A stretch of 64,000 nucleotides of DNA from Paenibacillus sp. MAHUQ-63 (GCF_028765165.1 NZ_JARADB010000002.1:1299146-1363145), one strand, 5' to 3'; shown: positions 43,201-51,697, counted from the stretch's first letter. Program-made: numbers and translations. The notes: a model not told the origin generated them from the sequence alone.

Positions 43201-43226
43201 AGGACCCGAAAGACCCGAGAAATTGA
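40218..43226 (+). CDS. Secreted rhamnogalacturonan lyase, PL11 family
   Basis: A 1002-residue exported enzyme that cleaves rhamnogalacturonan-I by beta-elimination. The signal peptide (FVAVLLACLLCLPNGAYA) ends near residue 32. Residues about 45-265 form a beta-sandwich, then a short Ig/FnIII-like region. From about 365, DRGVIALKAEDGIFVSWRLL starts the PL11 eight-bladed propeller, with calcium loops DLDGDGELE, DFDGDGRSEF and DVDNDGYDE. The C-terminus is a Lys-Asp-Pro repeat tail. The start is GTG at 40218, ten bases after AAGGAGTG; the ATG at 40210 opens another frame. No other lyase of the pathway is adjacent. A cre-like site lies upstream. Confidence 0.92.
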   Translation: MLPTRPLRRPLRKFVAVLLACLLCLPNGAYASAAEAAVDPVAGNNGIMLDNVYATDFGDTAVLEPVNWGFATANATVSINTYDLAGNTTPKLQFTQTNQSGGRVATKNFDTSVKGSQILVQFDWYPGKVNDKNASNPSENGGELRVLDSTGNTVFTLNNTNNAPLQYFAGKQPAASTSFANPQTWYSAGILFDVENNAVILKLTDQATGTSQTYTSSLNGVAFDGSVASVKLVGMRTSGNNITWTTYLDNFGVSHQPIPENRITKVDKLPYHTVYVGQTSADIASIGLPSTVKVTLANNSKVDVPVSDWINVGKPWNAQQTGVYEFKGVLAVPASLENGFDRFATNYVYNRLTPPTTARQTDWLDRGVIALKAEDGIFVSWRLLADEYQEDVTFNLYRNGQKLNAAPLSITNFTDTAGVPGDSYKVETLVQGKSDSKESTTASAHDYLSIPMQKPEGGTTATGSYTYSVNDSGVGDLDGDGELEVVVKWYPSNAIDSSQTGMTGPTIFDAYKLDGTLLWRMNMGLNLTSGAHYHQFLIADFDGDGRSEFLIKTADATTVYGTTDGKFDSSKVISIIGNAADNGKWVNESGHIFGGPEYISIFNGKNGHVIDTIDYAFPLGDVASWGDTWHNRSDRFLAGLAYLDGVTPSAVYGRGYYERTTYVAYHLDHGKLHEQWTFDSAQAGRGGGLGFHNLATADVDNDGYDEIIAGSLTLDQDGTILYAMDGEMQREQGSHGDALHVGAFDPAREGLQVMAVHEVPAVASVELHDAATGETLMAYNGYVDTGRGLAANITSGAGYEFWGTAGSNAAAGGGIYNVQGQVVADSFRTAGLSVNFALLWDGDLLTELLDNTSITKYNQSTKKAETLRSFDGVVSNNGTKATPTLQGDIIGDWREEVLLPTTDSSELRIYSTTIPTEYRLYTLMHDPVYRNGIAWQNTAYNQPPHLGFYLGEDIRETVLAGELRAPQVIYSKKSQHVKVKEPKDPKDPKNPKDPKDPKDPRN
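43150..43222 (+). repeat. 9-bp tandem repeat coding a KDP tail
   Basis: About six imperfect copies of a CCNAARGAY unit encode EPKDPKDPKNPKDPKDPKD at the end of the lyase. Such linkers often join to a surface-layer or wall-binding domain, but none follows here. Confidence 0.75.
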
Positions 43227-43281
43227 GATCAGTCCTTCTCGTCAGCAAATAGCTGGCTGAAAACCTATTCTCGCTCGCAAA

Positions 43282-43318
43282 AAGGAGTTAAGCCGTTCGT
43301 ATGCTTAGCTCCTTTTTT
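43282..43318 (+). terminator. Terminator after PL11 lyase gene
   Basis: AAGGAGTTAAGC pairs with GCTTAGCTCCTT around a 9-base loop, followed by TTTT. Confidence 0.8.
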
Positions 43319-43347
43319 ATACGTGTCTCCCAAAAAACGTGTGCCCG

Positions 43348-43432
43348 AAAATTATTGTTCCTCTACGAATTCCACGACGGCCAAGCAGATGCAGCCCCGA
43401 AAGGTGTGCGCTCAAAGAACTGTTCCTTTACG
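43348..43432 (+). promoter_or_regulatory. Two TGTTCC(T)TACG elements upstream of Gfo/Idh gene
   Basis: AAAATTATTGTTCC, followed by TCTACG (43348-43367), and GAACTGTTCCTTTACG (43417-43432) lie in the leader of the oxidoreductase-fucosidase operon. The second copy is repeated exactly at 50572-50587 before the permease operon. They are candidate sites for the locus regulator. Confidence 0.5.
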
Positions 43433-43517
43433 CAGACGGCCTCTCTGCACTAAAGTTGATCCTGTACAGAGCCGCACCAGTTGGATGAAGCTGAAGGAAA
43501 GGAACGGTGTTACTTTC

Positions 43518-44654
43518 ATGAAGGAAGCAGAGCGATTGGCAGAGCACAATGTGAAAGCGATAACAAACCGCAAATACAGACTTGGCGTAATCGGTCTCGG
43601 CGAGGGCCGCAGCATTCTTTCCGCCGCATTGCAAAGTGATCGTTGGGAATTAGTCCAGGTATGCGACATTAACGAAGAGATGTGCAAGACACGCAGCGAA
43701 GAATTCGGATTTACGAGGTATACGCTCCATTATGAGGACATGCTGAATGATCCATCTATCGAAGTTATCGCGATCTATACCCCGGATCAGCTTCACGGCC
43801 GGCATATTCGCATGGCGCTGGAAGCAGGCAAGCACGTGATTGTAACGAAGCCGCTGCTTCACTCGCTTGATGAAGCCCAGGAGCTGCTCAACGTGTGGAA
43901 AGCATCCGGCAAACAGGTGTTTGTCGGGCAGAGCTCGCGCTTTTTCGAGCCGATGATCCATCAGCGCAGCGACTTTCTGGCGGGCCGCCACGGCGAAGTC
44001 GATACGGTGGAAACCTACTACATATCGGATTCCCGCTGGTTTCTGCAAAAGGATTGGAGCCGTCAAAAAGGGTTCAGCTGGCTGTACAATTTCATGATTC
44101 ATGCCGTCGATCTCGCCAAATGGTATTTGCCGGACATCGAGGAAGTGTTCGGGTACGGACATTCCAGCAGCAGCAACAAGGCTTACGGTCTGACTGTTCC
44201 GGATACGATGAGATTCGTCATGAAAGACGCCGAAGGCCGGATCGCCCAAGTGTCGGGCTCTTACACGAAGCCTTCCATCAAGCATGTGGATCCCGGGATC
44301 AGCTGTACGCTTAGGGGAACGAAGGGAACGAGCCGGGCCGTATACTCCAAGCTGCTGTACCATACGCACTTCCCGCCGGAGCAGCCGGTTACGCATTCGT
44401 ACGAGGAGAAATTCCCGTATTATTTCCGTTTCGAAGGGGCAAGCCATCATGCCGGCGAGTATCAGAATTATATCGAATATTTCGCGGAGTGCCTGGATCG
44501 CGGAGATACGCCGAAGCCGGATTTGATGGAAGGGATCCATACGATTGCCCTGCTGACGGCGATGGAGAGAAGTATGGAGACTGGCCTTCCGGTGAAGGTG
44601 CAGCAAATTTTGGAGGCGTATTCGTTACCAGGAGGATCCGACAGTGCTATCTAA
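43518..44654 (+). CDS. Gfo/Idh/MocA family oxidoreductase
   Basis: A 378-residue NAD(P)-dependent sugar oxidoreductase family protein. The Rossmann domain begins YRLGVIGLGEGRSI, followed by PDQLHGRHIRMALEAGKHVIVTKPL, where the Lys of TKP is the usual catalytic/cofactor lysine. The C-terminal alpha/beta domain carries NFMIHAVDLAKWY with His and Asp. Members oxidise sugars, 2-keto sugars or inositols, or use NAD internally to cleave glycosides. The start is uncertain: ATG at 43518 lies 14 bases after AAAGGA, and the frame is open to 43323. The last bases overlap the fucosidase gene, so the two act together, perhaps on fucose or galactose. Confidence 0.85.
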   Translation: MKEAERLAEHNVKAITNRKYRLGVIGLGEGRSILSAALQSDRWELVQVCDINEEMCKTRSEEFGFTRYTLHYEDMLNDPSIEVIAIYTPDQLHGRHIRMALEAGKHVIVTKPLLHSLDEAQELLNVWKASGKQVFVGQSSRFFEPMIHQRSDFLAGRHGEVDTVETYYISDSRWFLQKDWSRQKGFSWLYNFMIHAVDLAKWYLPDIEEVFGYGHSSSSNKAYGLTVPDTMRFVMKDAEGRIAQVSGSYTKPSIKHVDPGISCTLRGTKGTSRAVYSKLLYHTHFPPEQPVTHSYEEKFPYYFRFEGASHHAGEYQNYIEYFAECLDRGDTPKPDLMEGIHTIALLTAMERSMETGLPVKVQQILEAYSLPGGSDSAI

Positions 44655-46218
44655 CTTAGAAATGGAGCTTATCGGACAGCTGACCGCCAAAGGGCAGACG
44701 GCGGATCAAAAGCTGGAAACGGCACGACGTATGATGGATACGCTTACGGTCGAACAATTGGAGACATCCGCTTCGCACATTAACCGGTACCAGCAGCAGC
44801 TGCCGAATCCGGAAGATACGTATTGGTTCTCTCTGCAGGAGGTCAAAAAGCTTATGCAGAATGAGGCCAACCGGAGGAAAATCGCCAAATTGGGCTTAAC
44901 TTACTCCAATGGCGAGCCTGCGGCGATGAGCGGAGCGGAGCTCGCGTCCATGTTGAAGAGCAATGTCCGCTTCAAGAGCACGGACGGGATCAAAGACGAA
45001 GCTTTGAAGCTGCGGGAGGAAGACCGGGCTTGGTGGCATGATGCCAAGCTGGGGATGTTCGTTCATTGGGGGGCGTATTCGATTCTCGGACGCGGCGAAT
45101 GGGTCATGCACCACGAACAAATTCCGGAGGAGACGTACCGGGAAATCGCGATGTCGCTGCATCCGCAGTCGTTCGATGCGAACAACTGGGTCGCTTTGGC
45201 GAAGAGTGCCGGAATGCATTATATGGTGATGGTTTCCCGCCATCATGACGGCTTCGCCCTCTGGGATAGTCCCGGCAGCTATCGAAGCTTCACTACGATG
45301 CAGGCGTCGGCAGGGCGGGATTTTATCAGGGAATACACGGAAGCTGCACACCGGCACGGGATTCGGGCCGGCGTCTATTACTCTCCGATGGATTGGAGGT
45401 TTCCGGGCTATTTCGATCCGGTGGAGCAGTATGATAGCGCGCTGCGAATGAAACAGCAGCTGTATGATCAAGTCGCGGAGCTCATGACAAACTACGGTCA
45501 GATCGATATTTTATGGTATGACGGATCTTGGTTGTCGCACAAAGGGTCGGATGCCGGCGGCGCTTGGCTATGGGAGCCGGTGAAGTTGAATCGCATGGTC
45601 AGATCGCATAACCCGAAAGTCGTCATTAACGAACGTTCCGGTTGGGAAGGTGATTTCAGCTGTGATGAAGGTCCGCACGACATTCGTGGCGGCATCATCC
45701 CGTTCCCGTGGGAGAAAAATTTCAGTGTCGGCGGATCGTGGGCATGGCAGCCGGGCAATAAAGCGATGCCGTTCGAGAAGGTGATGGACTTAATCCTGAA
45801 CGTATTCGTCCGCGGGGGCAATGCGCTGCTGAATGTAACGCCGGATCAAGACGGCATCGTCCCGGAGGATCAAGTGCAGCTGTTCAAGCGCATCGGCGAG
45901 TGGATGAGCGCGCATGGGGAAAGCATTTATGGTACACGGGGAGGCCCGTTCCAACCGCTTGACGACGTCTATGGCGCTACATACAAAGACAATATCGTTT
46001 ATGTGCACATTCTCGATCCCGAAGCGTTCGAACGAGTGAAGCTCCCGGCTCTTGACCGGCAGGTGATTGCCTGCCAAACGCTTTCGGGCAGCGCAATCCC
46101 GTTTGAACAAGACGATGACGGAATTGTAATCCGGGTACCCGGGGATGTTTGCGAACGGATCGATACGATTGTTAAGCTTACGTTAAACGCGCCTGTCGAG
46201 AAGATTTTACCTAATTAA
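44644..46218 (+). CDS. Alpha-L-fucosidase, GH29 family, with unusual N-terminal extension
   Basis: A 524-residue GH29 enzyme. From about residue 120, WWHDAKLGMFVHWGAYSILGRGEWVMH is the classic GH29 opening, followed by VSRHHDGFALWDS; Asp293 in IDILWYDGSW is the nucleophile. Retaining GH29 enzymes release terminal L-fucose. The first 110 or so residues (MLSNLEMELIGQLTAKGQTA onward) are helical and not part of the usual catalytic domain. There is no signal peptide, so it works inside the cell. The start is GTG at 44644, eight bases after AGGAGG, overlapping the oxidoreductase gene by 11 bases. A terminator follows. Confidence 0.92.
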   Translation: MLSNLEMELIGQLTAKGQTADQKLETARRMMDTLTVEQLETSASHINRYQQQLPNPEDTYWFSLQEVKKLMQNEANRRKIAKLGLTYSNGEPAAMSGAELASMLKSNVRFKSTDGIKDEALKLREEDRAWWHDAKLGMFVHWGAYSILGRGEWVMHHEQIPEETYREIAMSLHPQSFDANNWVALAKSAGMHYMVMVSRHHDGFALWDSPGSYRSFTTMQASAGRDFIREYTEAAHRHGIRAGVYYSPMDWRFPGYFDPVEQYDSALRMKQQLYDQVAELMTNYGQIDILWYDGSWLSHKGSDAGGAWLWEPVKLNRMVRSHNPKVVINERSGWEGDFSCDEGPHDIRGGIIPFPWEKNFSVGGSWAWQPGNKAMPFEKVMDLILNVFVRGGNALLNVTPDQDGIVPEDQVQLFKRIGEWMSAHGESIYGTRGGPFQPLDDVYGATYKDNIVYVHILDPEAFERVKLPALDRQVIACQTLSGSAIPFEQDDDGIVIRVPGDVCERIDTIVKLTLNAPVEKILPN

Positions 46219-46234
46219 AATGAAGCGAACGCAG

Positions 46235-46262
46235 CCGATCAACTTATGTTGATCGGTTTTCT
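46235..46262 (+). terminator. Terminator after fucosidase gene
   Basis: CCGATCAAC pairs with GTTGATCGG around a 4-base loop, followed by TTTTCTT. Confidence 0.85.
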
Positions 46263-46332
46263 TGTTCGATCCGATCTACAGCGCCGGAAAACAGGTAGGA
46301 ACTTTTAACTCCTCAGTATGTGCGAAATGCAG

Positions 46333-46338
46333 TATAAT
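46333..46338 (+). promoter_or_regulatory. -10 box upstream of binding-protein gene
   Basis: TATAAT lies 73 bases before the start of the binding-protein gene. No good -35 is found at the usual distance, consistent with activation by the AraC-type protein of the same operon. Confidence 0.45.
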
Positions 46339-46411
46339 AAAGAAAATAATGGCATGAAAAGCATTTGGTGACGGTTCGTTCACCGGATGGATGTGAAAGT
46401 AAGGGGGAGCT

Positions 46412-47977
46412 ATGTCAATAAGCCTTGACCGCAGGAAAGCCATCCCGTTAACGCTCATCCTGTTCGCGATCACGATGCTTGCCGGATGCAGCCGAGGCGT
46501 TTGGACGCAGCAAGAGACCGAGAAGCCTGTGACGGATCCGTCCGCCATGCGCATTACCGTCGTGAATCAAAGCAAATATGCGCCGATACAGAATGAGAAC
46601 TTGTTCGTTGCAGAAATAGAAAAGCGCTTTCAAATGAAGTGGGATTACCGTTCGATTCCGATTACATCCGGCATGGATAAATTCAATGTCATGTTCGCTT
46701 CCGGCCAAATACCGGATCTCGTGCTCACGATGAACAATTTCTCCGCGGTCAAAAACTGGGCCGATGCCGGCTACTTGCTCCCGATCGGTGACTATATCGA
46801 CCGTCTGCCCCATTACCGCCAATTATTCAATGAAGAAGAGTGGAAGGATATTCAAGACTTCGCCGCCATACGTGGCAAGCTGTATATGCTCCCTTCGAAA
46901 ATAGACGTCAAAGATCCGATGGCCTGGATTTACCGGAAGGACGCCTTCGAACGCGCGGGAATTACGGAATTCCCGAGAACGACGGAAGCTTTCTACGCAA
47001 GCCTGTTAAAGATCAAAGCGGCGAATCCTTCGTTCGAAGGCATCGGTGTTCGGGGCGGCCCGAATGCAACGGGCATCAAATCGCTGCTCGCCGGATTCCA
47101 GCATGCTTTCCGGCTGCCTCCCGATTTCGGCGGTGTGGACGGGTGGACCGGCTTCTGGAACGATCCGGACGAACAGAACCGGCTCGTCTTCGCACCGGCT
47201 ACGACCAAGCAGCGGGATATGCTGGTATATCTGGCCAAGATGTACAGAGAGGGCTTGATCGAGAAGGAATTTGCCACCTTATCGGAGGAGCAGTGGGCGC
47301 AGAAGCGAAGGAACGGCCGCAATTTGATCGATTTCCAATGGGCGAGCCAAGTGGTCGACCTGCAGAAAGCGGACCCTGGAGCGAACTGGGACTATTCGCA
47401 TTATCACCTGCAAGCCTACGAGAAGCCGGGACTTGAGTTTCGCTCCGTATCCGTAAGTCTGTACGGACCGTTGTTCAGCAGCAAGCTCGCGAAGGACGAG
47501 GCGAAACTGAACCGGATCCTCGCTTATATCGACTGGGCGGCAACGGACGAGGGCAGGCTCTTTCATATGATGGGCAAGGAGAATGTGACTTACCGGATCA
47601 CGGACGGCGAAGTCCGGTACAAGGCTGGCGAGGATCGGAGGAAAGTCGCTTCGGAGTACGGCTTTGACTGGTTTCTAAGCAAAAGCCCGGCGGCGCTTGC
47701 GACGGACGAACCGGCGAGGAAAGCGAACGAAGCCTGGCAGGTGTATCAGAAGCTTCCGTATGTCGAACCGAGGAATGCGCCGCTGTCGGATCAAGATTGG
47801 GAAACGATGGCCATCTACATGAGCACCGTACAGGAGGTCGTCAACCGGTTCGCGACCAAAGCCGTCATGGGGCTCGAAGATGTAACGAAGGACAGCGTTT
47901 GGCAAGAATATTTGAATGAATTAGATAAAGCAGGCTTGCAGCAGATACTAACCATATTTCAGAAATATTGGAAGTAA
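46412..47977 (+). CDS. Sugar-binding lipoprotein of ABC transporter (paralogue 1)
   Basis: A 521-residue extracellular solute-binding protein with a lipoprotein signal (PLTLILFAITMLAGC). The body matches the binding protein at 52706 along its whole length, for example PATTKQRDMLVYLAKMYREG against PATTKQRDMLKYLAKLYKAG, and RNLIDFQWASQVV against KDVIDFQWVSQIV. It has no permease genes beside it but is followed by the AraC-type membrane regulator, so it may serve as an extra binding protein for the permeases at 50.7-52.6 kb or hand a signal to the regulator. AAGGGGGAG precedes the ATG. Confidence 0.9.
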   Translation: MSISLDRRKAIPLTLILFAITMLAGCSRGVWTQQETEKPVTDPSAMRITVVNQSKYAPIQNENLFVAEIEKRFQMKWDYRSIPITSGMDKFNVMFASGQIPDLVLTMNNFSAVKNWADAGYLLPIGDYIDRLPHYRQLFNEEEWKDIQDFAAIRGKLYMLPSKIDVKDPMAWIYRKDAFERAGITEFPRTTEAFYASLLKIKAANPSFEGIGVRGGPNATGIKSLLAGFQHAFRLPPDFGGVDGWTGFWNDPDEQNRLVFAPATTKQRDMLVYLAKMYREGLIEKEFATLSEEQWAQKRRNGRNLIDFQWASQVVDLQKADPGANWDYSHYHLQAYEKPGLEFRSVSVSLYGPLFSSKLAKDEAKLNRILAYIDWAATDEGRLFHMMGKENVTYRITDGEVRYKAGEDRRKVASEYGFDWFLSKSPAALATDEPARKANEAWQVYQKLPYVEPRNAPLSDQDWETMAIYMSTVQEVVNRFATKAVMGLEDVTKDSVWQEYLNELDKAGLQQILTIFQKYWK

Positions 47978-48016
47978 GCCGGCTCTCGGATCGTCTCTGA
48001 AAGGGGAATGCTTCGC

Positions 48017-50326
48017 ATGTGGAAGTGGAAGACCGCAGTACTGCACAGGCAGTCCGTTTTCGTGAAATTTGTGCTCTCTTATCTGTTGATCCTGATCATT
48101 CCGATCGTGATCGGCGTTCAGCAGTACTATAAGACCCAGCAGGTGCTCGTTGAGGATGCGGCAGAAATGAATCTTCAGATTTTGAGGATGAGTCAAGGGA
48201 TCGTGGACCGGCTATTCCTGGAGGTGGACGATGTCGTCTCCACGCTATCGGTCAATAACGATGTGCTGAGCTTGATGCAAAATGTAAGCACTTCCCCGAC
48301 ACCTGAGCAGCTCTACAATTTCTCCTTGCTTCGCAACAGCTTGAATCAAATCACGATTACGAATAAATTTTTCTTCGATATTTATTTAACGTTCAAGAAC
48401 AGTCATTCCGTCATCACGTCCAAAACATCGTTCGATCTCCGGGACAACGACATTCGAATCGGCGGGCAACCGCTTGAGGCATGGATGGAAGCCGTTTCCA
48501 CACGAGGCGACCAGAAGCAATACTACAATTTGGATTCCGTCCGAATCGGCGGGGCCGAGCATAAACTCATCGCCTATGTCAGTCCGCTGCCGAACGGATT
48601 TCAAGGCAAGGTTCAGGGCTCGATTGTCGTCTTCATCAATCAGAACGACATTAACGGTTTGTTTGAACGTTTGGTGATCAAGAACAAAGGATTTGCGTAC
48701 ATTCTGGATACCAAAGGGCAAATGATCGCACCGACCTCGGTGGACGGTGTCCAAATCGGCAAGCCCAGAGAGGAAACGACCGCATCCAGCTCCGGTTCCT
48801 CCTTCGAAACCATTAACGGAAGCAAGCTGCTCGTGTCGCACTCACGCTCCGATCAGAACGGATGGACCTACATTGCCGCACTGCCGACAAGCGTCGTTTT
48901 GGCCAAAGCCGATTACATCAAGCGAATGATTGCCGTCATCACGGGGATCACGTTAATTTTGGGCATTGTCGCTGCGATATTGATGGCGTACCGCAATAGT
49001 AAGCCGCTCTCCGAACTGATGGACTCCATGAAGGAATTTGCCGCCAGAGAGCCCGGCAAGCGATCCGGCTTCTATGAGATGATGCAGAGCACCGTCTCGG
49101 AAATTATGAACAGCAACCGCATGCTGAGCAGCCGCATGGAGCAGCAGCTGCCGTTGATTCAATTTTCGATGATCGAGAGGTTAATGAAGGGCTATTATAA
49201 GAACGACGCTGACATCCAAGAGGCGCTAGCACAGGCTAAGGTTTCGCTGCAAGGCGACAGGTTCTTTGCGGTCTCCATTGCGATCTCGCTCGGAGAAGGC
49301 TATGCGATCGCACCGAACGGGGCCAAATGGATTCAAGACTATATCGTCATGCAGCTGCGAGATGTGATCGAGGATTGCGATTATTTGATCAGTTTGAACG
49401 GGGATAGGGCCGATATGATCGTTTCCCTGTCTGCCTCTCACGAGGAAGCGGGGGCCTTCACAGACCGGTTAAAGCGCGAATGGCAGGCCGGGAAGAACGG
49501 CACGCTCGCCAATAATGAAATTCGTCTCTCCATTGGCATTGGCCGCATCTATAGTCACTTGCACGATGTATGGAGATCCCATGATGAGGCAAGGCAAGCG
49601 GCGGACTATGACGTATTTGGCGGCTATGATGCGATCATTTGGTACGAAGATATCGTACAAGGGTCGAACTTCTACTATTATCCGATGGACTTGGAGCTCA
49701 AGCTGGTGCACACGGTCAAGAACGGCGATGTTGAAGCATTCGATCACATCATGCATCAGCTGGAGGAACACAATCACACGGAACGGCAGCTCAGCGCTTC
49801 AACCCGGAAGCAGCTGGTCAGTGAGCTGCAAGGCACGTTATACAAGCTTCTGGAACAGCTGCAATTCGGTTATGCCACGTATGATGAGCTGAATGAGAAG
49901 CTGGAATTCATGAACCATACCAAGGCCGACATGCCGTGGGGGGCGATCAAGAATGCGCTGTATATCGTGTGCCACCACATCAACGATAACAAAAAACAAA
50001 AGCATAACAAGATGGCAGATGACATGATGCAGCTCGTTCATGCGCAATATCTGGACGCCAACTTCGGCTTGGCCGGCCTTGCTGACCATTTCAAATGCTC
50101 GGAAAGCTTCATCTCCGTGCAGTTTAAGGAGTACGCGGGAGCAAGTTTCTCCGATTATGTAGAGAAGCTGCGTCTGGACAAAGCTTGCCATCTCTTGCGC
50201 GATACGGAGAAGAGCATCAACGATATTGCGCTGGAGGTAGGGTACAATAGCGACAAAAGCTTCAGGCGTGCTTTCAAACGAACGCTCGGCATACAACCGA
50301 CATCGTATCGTGATTCACCGACATAA
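48017..50326 (+). CDS. Membrane-anchored AraC-type regulator, RhgR/YesS-like
   Basis: A 769-residue one-component activator. Two membrane segments (FVLSYLLILIIPIVIGVQQYY near residue 25 and MIAVITGITLILGIVAAILMAY near 310) enclose a Cache-like extracellular sensor domain. A long cytoplasmic part leads to a C-terminal AraC HTH pair (FGLAGLADHFKCSESFISVQF and INDIALEVGYNSDKSFRRAF). This layout and length match RhgR (YesS) of Bacillus, the activator of rhamnogalacturonan-use genes. The second ATG at 48017 is better placed behind AAGGGGA than the first at 48008. It lies between two halves of the fucoglycan locus and is the likely regulator of it. Confidence 0.9.
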   Translation: MWKWKTAVLHRQSVFVKFVLSYLLILIIPIVIGVQQYYKTQQVLVEDAAEMNLQILRMSQGIVDRLFLEVDDVVSTLSVNNDVLSLMQNVSTSPTPEQLYNFSLLRNSLNQITITNKFFFDIYLTFKNSHSVITSKTSFDLRDNDIRIGGQPLEAWMEAVSTRGDQKQYYNLDSVRIGGAEHKLIAYVSPLPNGFQGKVQGSIVVFINQNDINGLFERLVIKNKGFAYILDTKGQMIAPTSVDGVQIGKPREETTASSSGSSFETINGSKLLVSHSRSDQNGWTYIAALPTSVVLAKADYIKRMIAVITGITLILGIVAAILMAYRNSKPLSELMDSMKEFAAREPGKRSGFYEMMQSTVSEIMNSNRMLSSRMEQQLPLIQFSMIERLMKGYYKNDADIQEALAQAKVSLQGDRFFAVSIAISLGEGYAIAPNGAKWIQDYIVMQLRDVIEDCDYLISLNGDRADMIVSLSASHEEAGAFTDRLKREWQAGKNGTLANNEIRLSIGIGRIYSHLHDVWRSHDEARQAADYDVFGGYDAIIWYEDIVQGSNFYYYPMDLELKLVHTVKNGDVEAFDHIMHQLEEHNHTERQLSASTRKQLVSELQGTLYKLLEQLQFGYATYDELNEKLEFMNHTKADMPWGAIKNALYIVCHHINDNKKQKHNKMADDMMQLVHAQYLDANFGLAGLADHFKCSESFISVQFKEYAGASFSDYVEKLRLDKACHLLRDTEKSINDIALEVGYNSDKSFRRAFKRTLGIQPTSYRDSPT

Positions 50327-50341
50327 CAGAACGACAGGTAG

Positions 50342-50363
50342 AGCGCAGAAATGCGCTTTTTTT
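50342..50363 (+). terminator. Terminator after AraC-type regulator gene
   Basis: AGCGCA-GAAA-TGCGCT with a GNRA-like loop is followed by seven T. The permease operon beyond needs its own promoter. Confidence 0.85.
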
Positions 50364-50677
50364 ATTTGGATAATCATCCCTATAACCGGGCCAGCCACCT
50401 CTAATTGGGATTGCGAGCACTTTCGCATCAAACGTATGGTCCAAAATTTTTGTTCCATGCCCATGAAGCCGGAGCACGAAGTATGTAAGCGCTTAACATC
50501 TTGAGCTGCCAGAAATCCTTGCCGTTCAAGGATTGGCGCGATGGCGCATCGTCAAATGTATGGTTCCTCATGAACTGTTCCTTTACGATCGCTCTTGCCG
50601 CAGCTATTGTTGAGCCTATAAAGCGCTGCCATAACTACAACCATCCGATATTCACGAAAGTTGGTGAGGCGAAACTT
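50364..50677 (+). promoter_or_regulatory. Long leader with repeated TGTTCC elements and a cre-like palindrome
   Basis: The 314-base leader of the permease operon holds AAAATTTTTGTTCC (50443-50456), a cre-like near-palindrome ATGTAAGCGCTTAACAT (50483-50499, one mismatch to cre), and GAACTGTTCCTTTACG (50572-50587). The first and last elements match the leader at 43348-43432. The open frame from 50501 that runs through it is not expected to be translated. Confidence 0.5.
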
Positions 50678-51670
50678 ATGAATGCTAGTGACAATGCCAC
50701 CGTTTCAATGAACGTACGAACCAAGCTGGCGCCTGCTAACCGAGGCTTCTGGCACCGAGTCAAGCAGCAGAAAATATTGCTGCTCCTGTTAATACCGGGA
50801 CTGTTATACTTTTTCATCTTTTCTTACGTCCCCATGTACGGCGTCCTGATTGCATTCAAGAATTTCAAAATGCAGGCCGGGGAATCTTTCTTCAGCAGTG
50901 TCCTGCATGCGCCATGGGCGGGCTCGCTCGGATTAAACCACTTCAAAACGTTCATTAACGGCCCGTATTTCGGCATGCTGCTCCGCAACACCTTTTTGTT
51001 GGGGCTTTATGCCATCGTTTTCGGTTTTCCGATGCCGATTCTATTTGCACTTCTCCTCAATGAGCTGCGGAACCGGTATTACAAGAGCTTCGTGCAGACG
51101 GTCAGCTATCTGCCTTATTTCCTATCCATCGTCGCTATTGTAGGAATGATGAAGCTAATGCTCGCTCCGGAGACAGGAGTCGTCAACCTGCTGCTTGTCA
51201 AAATGGGGATGGAGCCCATCTATTTCTTCGGGATGCCGAGTTGGTTCCGAACGTTATTCATTTCCTCGAATATTTGGAAGGATCTTGGCATGGGCGCGGT
51301 CATTTACTTAGCCGCCTTGTCCAAAGTGGACGCGGAGCAGTATGAATCGGCTGTACTGGACGGGGCAACACGGATACGGCAAATTTGGCATATTACGCTT
51401 CCGGCTATCAAACCCGTTATTGTCATTACGCTCATCTTAAGCTTGTCGGGCGTTCTGAGCGTTGGCGCAGAGAAAGTCATCCTGATGTATTCTCCGCTGA
51501 CCTACGACACCGCAGACGTGTTCTCCACTTACGTATACAGGCAGGGGCTGATCGACATGAACTTCAGCTTCGGCGCTGCGGTCGATCTGTTCAATTCGAT
51601 CATCAACGTCATTTTCTTGGTCAGCGCCAATTATTTGGCGAAGAAAGTATCAGGCGAGAGCTTATGGTAG
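50678..51670 (+). CDS. Sugar ABC transporter permease, LplB type
   Basis: A 330-residue permease with a polar N-terminus of about 30 residues, then ILLLLLIPGLLYFFIFSYVPMYGVLIAFKNF typical of LplB. The EAA-like loop reads YESAVLDGATRIRQIWHITLP, with Ser in place of the first Ala. The tail VSGESLW is the standard ending. The start at ATG 50678 follows GGTGAGG; earlier start codons in frame lie inside the regulatory leader. It pairs with the next permease and imports oligosaccharides for the downstream glycosidases. Confidence 0.9.
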   Translation: MNASDNATVSMNVRTKLAPANRGFWHRVKQQKILLLLLIPGLLYFFIFSYVPMYGVLIAFKNFKMQAGESFFSSVLHAPWAGSLGLNHFKTFINGPYFGMLLRNTFLLGLYAIVFGFPMPILFALLLNELRNRYYKSFVQTVSYLPYFLSIVAIVGMMKLMLAPETGVVNLLLVKMGMEPIYFFGMPSWFRTLFISSNIWKDLGMGAVIYLAALSKVDAEQYESAVLDGATRIRQIWHITLPAIKPVIVITLILSLSGVLSVGAEKVILMYSPLTYDTADVFSTYVYRQGLIDMNFSFGAAVDLFNSIINVIFLVSANYLAKKVSGESLW

Positions 51671-51697
51671 CCGGGTAGAAGGAAAGGAGGGCACAAC

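Noticed and set aside
43552..43565. TGAAAGCGATAACA cre-like word at the start of the Gfo/Idh gene
   Set aside because: It has a mismatch in the centre and lies within the coding region; the evidence is too weak next to the repeated TGTTCC elements.
50501..50677. N-terminal extension of the LplB-type permease
   Set aside because: The extra 59 residues would run through the TGTTCC element and have no ribosome site; ATG at 50678 gives the usual N-terminus.
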